From positions 1 to 64,000 of the forward strand of contig JAHBNG010000024.1 in NCBI GenBank assembly GCA_019217005.1: a DNA stretch of 64,000 nucleotides, read 5' to 3'. Shown here piece by piece: positions 8,122 through 18,852 of the stretch. Position 1 is the first letter of the stretch; every line of letters begins with the position of its first letter. The notes below the pieces were generated by a model. It was not told the DNA's origin. It worked only from the letters and a program-made list of their open reading frames with translations, and made no database searches. The translations under genes and the position numbers were made by a program. The DNA comes from Chloroflexi bacterium TSY (GTDB taxonomy: Bacteria; Chloroflexota; Anaerolineae; Caldilineales; Caldilineaceae).

Positions 8122-10739
8122 TGCCACCATTGATCATCCCCCTGGCCGAAGTACACCTGGCCGATGTGGCGTGCGTCGGCGGCAAGGCGGCCACCTTGGG
8201 CGAATTGCATCAAGCCGGTTTTCCCATTCCCAACGGTCTCTGCATCACCACGGCAGCCTTTCACCTGGCGCTGACCGACTGGCAGCCACAGATTCAACAT
8301 CTACTCCAACAGGCGGATCTGCGCAATCCAGCGACAGCCCAAAACACCGCAGCAACGATTGCCGATCTGCTTGTCGATCTCACCTTACCGACTGAGTTGG
8401 CGGAAGCGTTGGACACCGCCCTCCCGCAATTCGCCGCCAATACAACCCCATTGGCCATCCGCTCCTCGGCTACCGGCGAAGATGGCGCGACTGCCAGCTA
8501 TGCCGGACAATATGCCACCAGCCTGGGCGTGTTCGGTCTGACGGCGGTACACGCGGCGATTCTGGCTGGCTGGCACTCCTTCTTTCATGCCAATGCCCTG
8601 GTCGCCCGCGCTGCACAGGGTGCGCTGACGCAGGACGAGGGGATGGCGTTGCTCATTCAGCCCCTGCTGACCGCCGAGTGCGCTGGCGTCGCGTTCTCGG
8701 TTGATCCGGTGCAAGCGCGGCGTGACCGGCTCGTGATCAATACTGCCTGGGGCTTGGGTGCGGGTGTGGTTGACGGTGCGGTTGCCAACGATACGATCTG
8801 GGTCAAGCGCGCCGATTGGACGGTTGATCAGCAACAGATCGCCGAAAAACTTGAAGCGCTCACCACCGACAACAGTGGAAATCTCGTCAAAGTGAGCGTT
8901 CCTGCCGAGCGACAACGGGCGGCTTGCCTGCCGCCGGTCTGGCTTGATCGGGTGGCCCAATTCACCGTTGCAGCCGAGACTCATCTAGGCGCACCGCAGG
9001 ATGTAGAGTGGGCCGTGGCCGATGGCCGGTTGTGGCTCCTGCAGGCCAGGCCCATCACGGGGCTGCCGGCCGCATTGGCTATACCTGCTCCGTTTCCTGT
9101 CACCTGGCAAAATGACGAGGAGCGCCATAGCCTCTGGCGTCATGAACGACCGGGAGATCCACGCAATGTAGACGAACCGGATGTGCAACGTCCGCTCCAG
9201 CTTGACAACGCGCTCGATATCGCATCGATGCGCGAAGAGGGCTGTCGCCTGTTGGGGGCAGAGCGCAACCAGGCGATTAAACTCTGTAATGGCCGCGTCT
9301 ATGTGCGCGCCATCCCCATGCGCTGGTCGGCAGCCGACCAGCGCATCCGGCGGGCGGCCATGCTTGATCTACGCGCCCGCTTGCAGGAACAGGGCTTGAC
9401 GACCTGGGATCATTGGGGGCCCGAGATTGTCAAGGCGACGGAGCGGCTGCGCACATTTGATCGGGAAAGCGCCGATGGCCCGGCCCTGGCCGATCATCTG
9501 GAGGAAGTATTGGCCGTGCGCCGACGTCACATGCCGCTTCATCCGGCGATGGATTTCAAACCGCCCCAGCGCTATTACGACGCCTTTACCGCTCTCTCCG
9601 GTCTAAGTGGTGATGAGGCCAATGCCGTGGCCGATCGACTCACGGACAGTGAAGAGACGCCCCTCACTCAGCTGATCGATGAACTCTATGCGCTCGCTTG
9701 CCTGGCGCGCCAAGAGACAGCGGTGGCAAAGCTGGTTGCCCAAGCGCCAACCGATGTCATGGCGCAATTGCGCGCGTTGCCCCAGGCGGCATCTTTTTTA
9801 ACCCGCTTTCACGAATTCCTCAACCAATATGGCGAACGCACGGGGGACGGCTGGGGTTCAGAGGTGACGTTGGCCATGCCCACCTGGCGCGAGGAGCCGT
9901 CCATGGTGCTGGCGCTTATTGCACCCTACCTGGCCGCCCACGTGACCGCGCCGACCGTCAGCCGGGAGCAGGCGCGCCAGGCCCGTGAAGCAGAAGTGGC
10001 AGCCCTCTGCACGGCCTGTCCCGATCCCGCCGTCGTGGCCGACTTTCGCCACCAGTTAGCCTATGCCCGCAAGGTAAGCGCGGTGGTCGAACAGCACAAC
10101 CATTACCTGGATCAAATGTATACCGGTCAGGTGCGTCAAGCCGTGGTAGCCGCTGGCCGCTGGCTGGTGAGCCAGCGGGTTCTTGCCGCTCTAGATGAGA
10201 TCTTCTGGTTGCATTTTGCCGAAATCGGGGATCTATTGCGCACGCCGTCTTCCGTTGATGTTGCAACCATCATTGCCACTCGACAAGCAGATTACCAGTA
10301 TTGGCAGACGCTGGAGACGCCGCCTATTCTGGGCTTACCGACAGCCGATCTGCCGGAACGACCGACATGGCGTGACGAGGTGATTGACACCGCAGCAAAC
10401 ACCGAAGGCACACCACCGGATATCTTACAGGGCTTGGGCGCCAGCCATGGGCGCCATCGTGGGCAGGCGTGTACCGCCACCAACCCCATCAGGTTGCCTG
10501 ATCTCAAACCGGGGGACATTTTGGTGGCCGTCAATGTGGGGCCCATGTGGACGCCACTCTTTCCGATTCTGGGCGGTCTGGTATTAGAGCGTGGTTCGGT
10601 CGGCCAACATGCGGCCGCCACCGCACGTGAGTATGGTGTACCGACCGCGATTCAAGTGAAGGACGCCTGTCGTCATATTGTCGATGGCAGCTGGGTAACG
10701 GTTGACGGTCAGGCGGGGACAGTGACGTTTGGCGAATAG
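8118..10739 (+). CDS. PEP/pyruvate-binding, PEP-utilising phosphotransferase-like protein (PpsA/Rph-like)
   Basis: 873 residues. The N-terminal half is the ATP-grasp PPDK_N domain: VGGKAATLGEL at about 13-23, AIRSSATGEDGATASYAGQY at about 112-131, a central FSVDPV segment and QDVEWAVADGRLWLLQARPI at about 293-312. The far C-terminus is the swivelling phosphohistidine domain, with GQHAAATAREYGVP holding the candidate phosphorylated His. The middle lacks a recognisable PEP synthase TIM barrel. The order ATP-grasp, helical linker, His domain is that of rifampicin phosphotransferase-like proteins, which transfer the beta-phosphate of ATP to a small acceptor. The acceptor here is unknown. Translation may be coupled to the short frame upstream. 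Confidence 0.8.
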   Translation: MMPPLIIPLAEVHLADVACVGGKAATLGELHQAGFPIPNGLCITTAAFHLALTDWQPQIQHLLQQADLRNPATAQNTAATIADLLVDLTLPTELAEALDTALPQFAANTTPLAIRSSATGEDGATASYAGQYATSLGVFGLTAVHAAILAGWHSFFHANALVARAAQGALTQDEGMALLIQPLLTAECAGVAFSVDPVQARRDRLVINTAWGLGAGVVDGAVANDTIWVKRADWTVDQQQIAEKLEALTTDNSGNLVKVSVPAERQRAACLPPVWLDRVAQFTVAAETHLGAPQDVEWAVADGRLWLLQARPITGLPAALAIPAPFPVTWQNDEERHSLWRHERPGDPRNVDEPDVQRPLQLDNALDIASMREEGCRLLGAERNQAIKLCNGRVYVRAIPMRWSAADQRIRRAAMLDLRARLQEQGLTTWDHWGPEIVKATERLRTFDRESADGPALADHLEEVLAVRRRHMPLHPAMDFKPPQRYYDAFTALSGLSGDEANAVADRLTDSEETPLTQLIDELYALACLARQETAVAKLVAQAPTDVMAQLRALPQAASFLTRFHEFLNQYGERTGDGWGSEVTLAMPTWREEPSMVLALIAPYLAAHVTAPTVSREQARQAREAEVAALCTACPDPAVVADFRHQLAYARKVSAVVEQHNHYLDQMYTGQVRQAVVAAGRWLVSQRVLAALDEIFWLHFAEIGDLLRTPSSVDVATIIATRQADYQYWQTLETPPILGLPTADLPERPTWRDEVIDTAANTEGTPPDILQGLGASHGRHRGQACTATNPIRLPDLKPGDILVAVNVGPMWTPLFPILGGLVLERGSVGQHAAATAREYGVPTAIQVKDACRHIVDGSWVTVDGQAGTVTFGE

Positions 10740-10746
10740 CGAGTGT

Positions 10747-11758
10747 TCATCCCCTGCTCCAGTCGAAGACAACCCCCACCATCTCTTTGTTGCCGTCAGC
10801 CAGCCCAGCCAGGGCGTTGCCGATCTCCTGGGGCGGGAGCGCATGGGTGATTAGCTTGGCCAAGGGCAATCGCCCGCGCCCAGCCTGTTCCAGTACATAG
10901 GCATAGTTGCGCCGCCGGGTGGCCAGACGTGGATTGGGGTAGGCAACCTCATCGGGGTCGCTGCCGCAACCGATGATCTGCAACCGTTGGTAATGGAATT
11001 TGCTGGGATACGTATACAACAACTGGTGGAGATCCAGCCCAAGGTCCAGCGGCGGTGGTTGGCGATAGATGCCCATAATCGCCAGACGGGTGTAATCGCG
11101 CGCTAAATCAAGCGCCTGGCGTAAACCATGCCAGGAACCAGAGGTTTCGAGGATCAGATCCGGCCCGGTCTCTCCCAAGTATGTCGCCATCTCTGCGTCG
11201 GCAGTGGGCGTCTCCACCTGTACCACCGCGCCGAGTCCCAACGTCTGGGCAAAGGCCACCCGTTCCGGTGCACTATCGAGCGCCAGCACACGTGCGCCCA
11301 TCAACTCGGCAACCAGGGCCGCTGACGCACCCACCAATCCCTGACCGACCACCACCACCGTTTCGGCTGCGGCATATTGTGCCAGGTGGAGCGCACTCAC
11401 CGACCAGCTACAGAGATAGGAGACGCTGGCCTCGCGCAGGGTGAGCGTCTGGGGCACGCAATGTACGGCATCCTCGGCCACACAGGCATAGGCTTGATGA
11501 CCGCAATTCAGGATCGCCACTGCGTCGCCGGGGGCCACGGACCGCACATCCGCACCCACTTCCTGGACGACACCGCTGGCCATATAGAGCAATTCGCCCT
11601 GCTGGTGGCGGTCTTGGTTCAGATAGGCGCTCACATTGCTGCCGGGGCTGAGGGCCGTGTAGGCAACCTTGACCACGACCTCACCGGCACCGGCGGTGGG
11701 TATCGGTTCGTCTACCATTTCGATCTGCCGGTAACCGGTAAGATAATAGTGCTTCATG
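10747..11758 (-). CDS. Zinc-less medium-chain dehydrogenase/reductase
   Basis: The start MKHYYLTGYRQIEMVDEPIP at 11758 follows a GGAGA site by about 7 bases and is preferred to an upstream in-frame ATG. The protein has 336 residues: a GroES-like N-domain and a Rossmann domain with VVVVGQGLVGASAALVAELM (about 152-171). The usual catalytic zinc cysteine after TALSPGS is absent and the structural Cys cluster is missing, as in BchC/sorbitol dehydrogenase-like MDR proteins that act without zinc. It converges with the phosphotransferase gene (stops 7 bp apart). The substrate is unknown. Confidence 0.8.
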
Positions 11759-11990
11759 GTTTGTCTCCGTTCATTGCTGACTATACTCACTTCATCAAGT
11801 GAGGCAGTAGTAGTAGGTCGAGACGCACAGTCGTCCCCTATCCAAGGCCATCCCCGCTGATAGCAATTGTACCGTCATAGGCCTCGATGCAGTCAAATAT
11901 CTCCGGGTAAATTCTCCTCGCGTCGAAGGCAATGCCCATGTTCGTCAGTGCTTTCGCTGCCCTTACTCACTGCAACAGTACTTGAACCTT
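11759..11990. other. Intergenic, nothing recognised
   Basis: 232 bp between the dehydrogenase start and the dehalogenase stop, both on the minus strand. It should hold the dehydrogenase promoter. I see no clear dyad, terminator or gene remnant in it. Confidence 0.4.
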
Positions 11991-12639
11991 TTAGAGAGCG
12001 CTATACCATTTGGCTAGTTCAGTGCCGATAGCATGTGGGTTATCCTCTTGAACAAAATGGGTTCCTTTGCCGATGTCGACCATGGTGCTGTTTGGGAAGT
12101 TTTTGCTGATCCACGGTACATCTTCGATTGGAATAAGCAGACCAGGCGTTGCATAAAAACAGATTTTGGGAATGGTTGTCTGTTTAAGCCACTTGTGATA
12201 ACTCTCCACTACTTTGTCAGTATGTTCGGGGTTGCCTTGTACAGGAACATCTCTCGGAAAAACCTGCATCGCCTTGCGGCTTTTTATCGTTGGAAAAGGT
12301 TCGCGATAGGCTGCCATTTCTTTGTCGCTTAATTTGCGTTCGGTCCATTGGGGCAACATGTTATTCACAAAACTATTGGCTACGCCAAACATGAAGAAAC
12401 TGCCTAACTTCGATTGCATCATGAATAATCCAAGTTTGGATGAGAAGGGCAGCTCGCTCCATTCAAGCTTTTTGTACATCGCTTCCATAAAAGCAATGCC
12501 TTTGATGTTATCTCTGTGCTGGTTGGCGTAGTGAAAACCGAGGCCTGAGCCCCAATCTTGCACGACTAAGGTGATGTTTTTTAATTCCAACTTTTCGATA
12601 AACGCTTCCAAATAGGCATAAGAATCGGTGAACCCATAG

Positions 12640-14139
12640 CTTGACTTTGTAAGTTTTGAGCACATTAAAAAGTTAATAACAGACAGCAGAAAGTAAGGTG
12701 TTCACCTGAGAGGGAGAGAATAAACGAAGAGCAGGTGAAATGTGGGATGTCTGGAAAAGGAAATGGGACCATAAGCGGCGGCGAACCAGAGAGAGGAGGT
12801 CATGGAAGGAGGCGTGAGTCTTGTGATACCAAGCAGCTTGAGGCAAAGGGATAGAGCCATCAGGAGAGAAGGCATGAGCCATCAAAATGACAAGGCTGAA
12901 AAGACCAAAGAGAGCAGGAGTAGTGCGCTCAATGGCCAAGTCACTCCACTGGCGCTGAGTTTCGACACCGAGGTGAGCTCTGGCTTCCTCGAAAGTGACT
13001 TCAATGGACCAGCGTTTGACGAAATCAGCGATGATGTGGGGGGGCAGCCTGATGAATGTCGGTGGAGAAGTAAGCGACGGTCTCAGCTTGGCCTTTGGGA
13101 TCGCGGACTAAAACCCAGCGCAGAAGGAGCGGGGTAGTGCCAGTGGAGTACGTACCAAAAGGCAATACCAGTGGCCCAGTCGACGACTTCAGATTCTCCA
13201 CCATACCAGTCAATGCGGCAGCGGTGCCAACAGGTGGTTTGGAAGAGGGCGACATCTGCCAGATTGGGCAGTCGCTGCCCAACGACAGGAGGACGACCAG
13301 GTCGTTTTGTGCCGTCAGGTTTCAAACGGGAGGGTGGATAGTCAAAGAGACGCGCATCCAGTCGCAGAGGCCCAATCAAGGTGACTCCTTGGGATTGACA
13401 GCGCAAGCCCAACTCGATCACACTGTAAGCCCCATCGCCGATGAGCTTGATTTCTCGACCTGGCAAAGCTCGACGCAGCCAGGCCACCACCTGCATGGTT
13501 CGTTTCGCTACTGTCCGGTGGCGCTTGTTAAGCGTTTCGCTGACTTTCGGCGTTGTGAGTAAGACGCTCAGAAGGGCAACGACCAGTAGAGGTCACTCCA
13601 CGGCAACTTGACCACCACACAGAAGCCACCGCAATCCGCTCGTGCTTACGTTCATCTTCCGGCCTGACGCCAGGCTATCTCGCCAGTGTCCTCGTTTGCT
13701 GATCTTGGGACCCCAGCGCCTTTCTAGCGTCTCGTCTACCGTTATCTCGACTGGCGCTCCCATGACCACAAACGTATCCACAATCAAGTGCAGTAAGATA
13801 TAGCTCAACATCAATCCATCCCACTTCGCTCGATTCAGCACATGGTGATACTTGGACCAGTCTCCCTCTTGCTCCAATCCCATCACTCTCAACGCCGCTG
13901 TCACCGTTCGTCTTCCCTTCGTTAACACCGTCCCTATCACCAAGACCAGTGCCTTTTGGTACGTCGGTTCTGTGAAGACTGGGCGAAAGCTCTCGAACAA
14001 CGGGATTATTTCTGCTGGAAGGAACATTGGGCTCTCCTCTCTTTGATAGTTGTTTTCTCACTCCTATCTTACATCAGCTTCCCTTTTGTTCCTTCTTTAT
14101 TAACTTTTTAATGTGCCCAAATTGTACAAAGTCGAGCTT
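12640..14139 (-). mobile_element. IS701-type insertion sequence inside the dehalogenase gene
   Basis: About 1.5 kb, with long terminal inverted repeats: GCACATTAAAAAGTTAATAA is perfect at both ends, and an imperfect outer part AGCTYGACTTTGTA brings the total to about 42 bp. TAG at 12637-12639 and 14140-14142 is a likely target duplication; IS701 elements usually duplicate 4 bp of the form YTAR, and the fourth base here differs (ATAG/TTAG). The transposase reads on the minus strand and is broken. Confidence 0.85.
12673..14027 (-). pseudogene. IS701-family transposase, frameshifted
   Basis: The N-terminus MFLPAEIIPLFESFRPVF runs to a first catalytic block VEITVDETLERRWG. After a frame change near 13600 the middle region follows, with IKLIGDGAYSVIELGL and LIGPLRLDARLFDYPP. 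After further changes near 13100 and 13000 comes the C-terminal block RWSIEVTFEEARAHLG with the acidic residue, then WSDLAIERTTPALFGLF. D, D and E blocks of the IS701 group are all present but not in one frame. Inactive as written. Confidence 0.8.
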
Positions 14140-14140
14140 A

Positions 14141-14386
<246 letters not shown>

Positions 14387-14414
14387 CTATAATCAGGACT
14401 TACGCACCTCCTCA

Positions 14415-14445
14415 GGTAACAGTCACTTCAAAAGTGACTGTTACC
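14415..14445. repeat. Perfect 14-bp hairpin
   Basis: The arms GGTAACAGTCACTT and AAGTGACTGTTACC flank a 3-base loop. It sits just upstream of the split dehalogenase (start 14371, minus strand). It has no T-run, so it is not a classic terminator. The region 14446-14709 beyond it holds no gene I recognise; the GC-rich part from about 14560 looks foreign to its surroundings. Confidence 0.7.
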
Positions 14446-14709
14446 TCTGGTAGCGAGTACGATTCTGCATAAGTCCTGTATAATTGATTTAAACACCATA
14501 AAGCTGGTGGATAGTTGCGCTCACTGCTTCTTTGGCTCTGTCTTTGAGCGGTGTCCCATGCGAAGGCAAGAGGTGGCGAAAGTTGAGCGCCGCGACGCGT
14601 TCGAAGTCCGACGCTTCTGGTTCGCAGGCTTGCGGTCAGCCGGGGCCAACGTTCGCAAGTCGAATCTCTTCGAGGTCTCGAATGAGAAGAACGAGACACC
14701 TGCAGAGGG

Positions 14710-15678
14710 TTAAAAATTAGTTTTCGCTAACCAACGTAAGACCTTATCGGCTATATCGTCCCCTTTATCTTCTTGCAAAAAGTGTGACGCCTTCGTAATG
14801 GTGGTATGGGGCTGACCATTGGCACCAGGAAGGCGATCTTGAAACTGCTTATCCATCCCTCTTTCGGCTAGAAAGGGGTCTTTATCGCTAAATAATGTCA
14901 GAACTGGCTGCTTCCATTTCTCTAGTACAGTCCAAGCCTGATGACTTTCATCTAGCTGAGAAGCGATAATTTGCGGCATGCGGCGGGGTCCAGCGTAAAA
15001 GCGATCGTCGGGAAACGGCGCATCATAGGCAGACATTTTGGCCTCAGTTAAACTCTTTACGGTCAAAATTTGCATGATCTTGCCGATTTCCAGTGCTTCG
15101 GTGCGCTGAAAATAGGACGACCAATTGCCAAAGGATTGTTTGGCCGCAAAACCCTCGATGGTTGTTTGGCCAGCAAAATAGGTCATTGCCTTCATGGAAA
15201 GCGGCATCAAGATTTTGGTGATTCCATTCGCATCGGGTAAAGCCGTGTTACTGACAACGAGGCGCAAAAGCCATTCCGGTTCTGCTGCTAACACCCGTAA
15301 GCCAATCATCCCGCCCCAATCCTGCATAAACGCGGCGGCGTTTTTGATTCCCAGTTGTCGGACAAACTCCGTCATCCAGTCAACATGCGCTTGATAGGTG
15401 TGCGCCTCAGGATCGCTTGGTTTGTCAGACTTGCCGAATCCAACCAAGTCAGGCGCAATGACGCGGTAGCCAGCCTCTACAAACAGTGGGATCATGTGCC
15501 GATAGAGGTAACTCCAGGAGGGTTGGCCATGGAAAAGAAAGATGGTCTTTTCATTTTCACGTCCCTCATCAACATAGTGAACCCGCAATCCATTGACCTC
15601 AACATAGTGTGGTTCAAATGGGTAATCAGGAAGCTTGGCGAAAGCTGAATCTGGTGTTCTCAGAATCCCGTTATTCAT
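14710..15678 (-). CDS. Haloalkane dehalogenase (HLD-I type)
   Basis: 322 residues from MNNGILRTPDSAFAKLPDYP, with a GAGGAG site 8 bp upstream that decides this start over an upstream in-frame one. Alpha/beta-hydrolase landmarks: oxyanion region FLFHGQPSWSYLYRHMIP (about 47-64), nucleophile Asp120 in AFMQDWGGMIG followed by the halide-stabilising Trp121, Asp near residue 250-260 in LFSDKDPFL, and His in KASHFLQEDKGD. HGQP rather than HGNP and the placement of the acid point to the DhlA-like HLD-I subgroup. The enzyme is cytosolic and hydrolyses haloalkanes to alcohols. The neighbouring gene is a second, disrupted dehalogenase. Confidence 0.85.
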   Translation of the reverse strand: MNNGILRTPDSAFAKLPDYPFEPHYVEVNGLRVHYVDEGRENEKTIFLFHGQPSWSYLYRHMIPLFVEAGYRVIAPDLVGFGKSDKPSDPEAHTYQAHVDWMTEFVRQLGIKNAAAFMQDWGGMIGLRVLAAEPEWLLRLVVSNTALPDANGITKILMPLSMKAMTYFAGQTTIEGFAAKQSFGNWSSYFQRTEALEIGKIMQILTVKSLTEAKMSAYDAPFPDDRFYAGPRRMPQIIASQLDESHQAWTVLEKWKQPVLTLFSDKDPFLAERGMDKQFQDRLPGANGQPHTTITKASHFLQEDKGDDIADKVLRWLAKTNF

Positions 15679-15740
15679 GGGTTGTGTCTCCTCTCTAAGA
15701 GTTTTGTTCACGAAAATCCTGTACCAACAAAGCAAGTTTT

Positions 15741-15784
15741 GTTGATAGTGGATAGTCACACGCATGTGACTATCCACTATCAAC
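15741..15784. repeat. Perfect 20-bp hairpin
   Basis: The arms 15741-15760 and 15765-15784 are exact reverse complements around CGCA. The motif GATAGTGG/CCACTATC and the trailing TCCACCATC recur in the hairpin at 57035-57075, so the two belong to one sequence family. It lies just upstream of the dehalogenase start on the minus strand. Confidence 0.8.
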
Positions 15785-15940
15785 CATCCACCATCAACCT
15801 CTCGTTGGTTTGAGGTGCAGCTTCGTTAGACGTTTATCTATACTTGTTTTGAAAGCAGTATAGGGGATCGCCCGGGGAGATGTCACTCCCAATTTTGGGA
15901 TGTTTATTGGGATATTTTGGGGTTTGCTATTGGGAGGGCT

Positions 15941-18736
15941 TCAATCCAGCAGTCCTAATTCTTTTGCCCGGTGGGTGGCCTCGATACGACTGTGAACATT
16001 GAGCTTGCTGTAGATGTGTTTAGTGTAGGTGCGGACTGTACTGACGGTCACAACCATTTCTTCTGCAATTTGCGGGACAGGTAAGTCGGTTGCCAAGTAT
16101 TTGAGCGTTTTGAGTTCACTGCTAGTAAGGGGGTCGAGGAGAGCGTGGATTTCAGGTTTTTGAATGTTGGCTTGAGCTTCTTTTTGTAAACGAAGGAATG
16201 CGGACAACAATCGTTCGACATACGCTGTCGCGATTCCTTGGCTAGTGGCCTGACGAAGCAAAGTAGCCATTGGCTCGCCTTCGTCGACGAAGAGGCGAAT
16301 GTATCCTTCCGGCTCAGCTTGAGCGAGGGCTTGTGTGAGACAATTGAGCGCTTGGGGGAGATCACCCTTGGTCTGATAAGCCAAGGCTTGAAGCAGCTTG
16401 ACTTCGAGAACCCGGCCCATACGGTCACCGGCTTTCGCAGAGTAAAAGAGCTGAGCCAATATCGTTAAGGCGTCATCAGATCGAGCTTGGGCAATCAGAA
16501 TCCGTGCCACGGCGAGATAGTCGAGTTCGTTGAGATAGTTGTCACCGGCCTGTTTAATGTTAAGATTGCTTTCCTGCGCCCAGCGCGCAGCGGCAGTTAC
16601 ATTGCCCTGGGTCAGCCACAACCGAGCCAGTGAAGCAGCGACACGAGTGGCAGGATAAGGAATCGTGCTATCGTCGCCAAACTGCTGCATTTCCTCAAAA
16701 AGGGCAAGAGCACCCTCTCGCTCCCCACGGGCTTGTTGCACCCAGGCCAGATTGACCATTCCTTTGAGCATATTGGGAAGCCAATTATCAAAAGGTCGAC
16801 ACAACTCGATGCCCTCACTTAAATACGTTTCGGCGTTCTCCAAATCATTCCGCTCTCGCAGAACCTCCCCCATACCGAGATAGGCCATCCCTTTATCTGG
16901 TCCGTTTTGCTTATCAAAATATTTCAAAACCTGCTGAAATAGGTTATTGGCTTTTTGCAGCTGACCCCGTATGACTGACACTTCGATCAGCCGGGCCAGA
17001 GAAAGGAGGGTGAGGTAGCGATCGCCAAGAACGCGGCCGGTTGAAACACTTTCCTGATAATGGATGCTCGCCTGGCTAAGTTCCCCGATGCTGTCATACG
17101 TTGCAGCTAGTACGTGATGTAACCCACATTTGCGGGCTGGATTGCCTGCGGGCAACTGATCCAGGGCTCGCGAACACAGTTCGATGGCTGTCGATGAATC
17201 ACCCCGACGTCGGGCCAGGTTCGCCTGTATGATAGCCAGACTAACCGCCAGCTTCGCATCAGGTCGCTTACTTAGAGCAAGAACGACGTCGTGTAGCCGT
17301 GCTTCAATGGCCTCCGTCTGATCTGCATAGAACTCAAATAGCAGCCCGGCATAGGTTAGGGATAATTGGGGCCGAGATCTGACAATATCCTCAGGCAGCG
17401 CGTCTAACCACTCTTTTAGAATATACACATTGCCCCGTACCCACACAATTTCGGTCGTCTTTGCTTCAATGAGTTGGGCAACATTTTCATAGTCTCTGGC
17501 TCTGATAGCATGTTCGATGGCTTCACTGACCAGTCCTTCTTGCTCATACCACCGACTGGCCCGGCGGTGTAAATCGCACAGACCCTGTTCGTCTTTCCCA
17601 TCTGTGTCCGGTACGACGGCGGATGAATTCTGACTCAAGCGGCTGACCAACATGTCGGCAAAGAGATGATGGTATCTGTACCATTGACGTTTGTTATCCA
17701 GCGGCACAACAAAGAGATTGGCTTGCTCCAAGCTTTCCAGCATCGTCTGACCATCGTCACGTCCGGTAACGGCGTTGCATAGTGGCCCACACATTCGGTT
17801 GAGGATCGATGTTTGTAGCAGGAAGGTCTGGGGGCTCTCAGGCAGTTGATGAAGCACTTCCTCCATAAGATAGTCAACAATATAATGATCGTCGCCGGCA
17901 AATGTTGCGATAAAGTCAGAAACGTTTTGATCATCTTGCGTGGACGTCGAGAGAGGCGATTGTGTCAAGCTGTGCGGTTGAGACGCTCGGTAAGATTTGA
18001 TCGCAATTGCGGCCAACTGCAACCCAGCAATCCAGCCTTCGGTCCGTGATTCTAGCGTTGCAGTCTCTTCCATCGATAAATTGAAGCCTAATGCATGGTT
18101 CAGGAATGGTATGGCCTCCTCACTTGTGAAGCGAAGGTCATCGACTCGAATCTCACCCATTTGACCACGAGCCCGTAGACGGGCGAGCGATAGGGGCGGC
18201 TCGCTGCGAGCGATCATCATGAGATGAATCTGCGGCGGCAAATGGTCGAGCAGGAAATTTATGGCGGCGTGGACGGCGGCATTTTGAATGACGTGGTAGT
18301 CGTCGAGAACCAAGACAAGCTTCGACGATAGGGCATCCATGTCATTGATAAACGTGGTCAACAGTGCAGTGAAAGCCGGAGGTTGGGCTGCTTGTAATCG
18401 CTCGAGCAGCATCTGACCAATATCTGGCAAAACCTGTTGAATGGCGGTAGTGAAGTAGGTGAAAAAGAGGTTGGGATCATTGTCATTTTCATCCAAAGAG
18501 AGCCAAGCCGCGCAGACCTGTTCGACGAACATTGGAGATTGATCCGCTGACGATTCAGCCAAACTCCGAACCCAGTCACCTACGACCGTTGTCTTGCCAA
18601 ATCCAGCAGGGGCAGAAACCAAAGTTAGTTTATGATGAAGTCCCCCGTTCAATCGTTCCCTCAGGCGCGGGCGCGGAACAAGTTCGGGGCGGGAGGGGGG
18701 AATATAGAACTTTGCTTTCAGTAGCTGTGCTTTCAT
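15941..18736 (-). CDS. MalT-like LuxR-family ATP-dependent transcriptional regulator
   Basis: 931 residues. Domain order: N-terminal KFYIPPSRPELVPRPRL, Walker A in VSAPAGFGKTTVVGDWV (about 40-56), Walker B in LVLVLDDYHVIQN (about 145), a STAND NTPase/winged region, then TPR-like helical repeats from about 390 to 850. A C-terminal LuxR helix-turn-helix runs LTSSELKTLKYLATDLPVPQIAEEM and STVRTYTKHIYSKLNVHSRIEA. Such proteins oligomerise on ATP plus an inducer and activate nearby catabolic genes. It is intact and could govern the adjacent dehalogenase genes, but nothing in the sequence proves the target. Confidence 0.9.
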   Translation of the reverse strand: MKAQLLKAKFYIPPSRPELVPRPRLRERLNGGLHHKLTLVSAPAGFGKTTVVGDWVRSLAESSADQSPMFVEQVCAAWLSLDENDNDPNLFFTYFTTAIQQVLPDIGQMLLERLQAAQPPAFTALLTTFINDMDALSSKLVLVLDDYHVIQNAAVHAAINFLLDHLPPQIHLMMIARSEPPLSLARLRARGQMGEIRVDDLRFTSEEAIPFLNHALGFNLSMEETATLESRTEGWIAGLQLAAIAIKSYRASQPHSLTQSPLSTSTQDDQNVSDFIATFAGDDHYIVDYLMEEVLHQLPESPQTFLLQTSILNRMCGPLCNAVTGRDDGQTMLESLEQANLFVVPLDNKRQWYRYHHLFADMLVSRLSQNSSAVVPDTDGKDEQGLCDLHRRASRWYEQEGLVSEAIEHAIRARDYENVAQLIEAKTTEIVWVRGNVYILKEWLDALPEDIVRSRPQLSLTYAGLLFEFYADQTEAIEARLHDVVLALSKRPDAKLAVSLAIIQANLARRRGDSSTAIELCSRALDQLPAGNPARKCGLHHVLAATYDSIGELSQASIHYQESVSTGRVLGDRYLTLLSLARLIEVSVIRGQLQKANNLFQQVLKYFDKQNGPDKGMAYLGMGEVLRERNDLENAETYLSEGIELCRPFDNWLPNMLKGMVNLAWVQQARGEREGALALFEEMQQFGDDSTIPYPATRVAASLARLWLTQGNVTAAARWAQESNLNIKQAGDNYLNELDYLAVARILIAQARSDDALTILAQLFYSAKAGDRMGRVLEVKLLQALAYQTKGDLPQALNCLTQALAQAEPEGYIRLFVDEGEPMATLLRQATSQGIATAYVERLLSAFLRLQKEAQANIQKPEIHALLDPLTSSELKTLKYLATDLPVPQIAEEMVVTVSTVRTYTKHIYSKLNVHSRIEATHRAKELGLLD

Positions 18737-18852
18737 GTTGCCAAGTATACCACAGCAGCTTTGTAAGAGAATCCGGCGACGTTTTTGATATCCAGGTAGG
18801 CATCAGCGCTCTCAACGCTACATAAGGCAAAAGCACAGGCCATAATGTTGCT

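Noticed and set aside
14507..14720. Short open frames rich in Arg and Ser as a gene
   Set aside because: No start site of quality, no recognisable motif, and two overlapping frames of equal length; it is probably non-coding.
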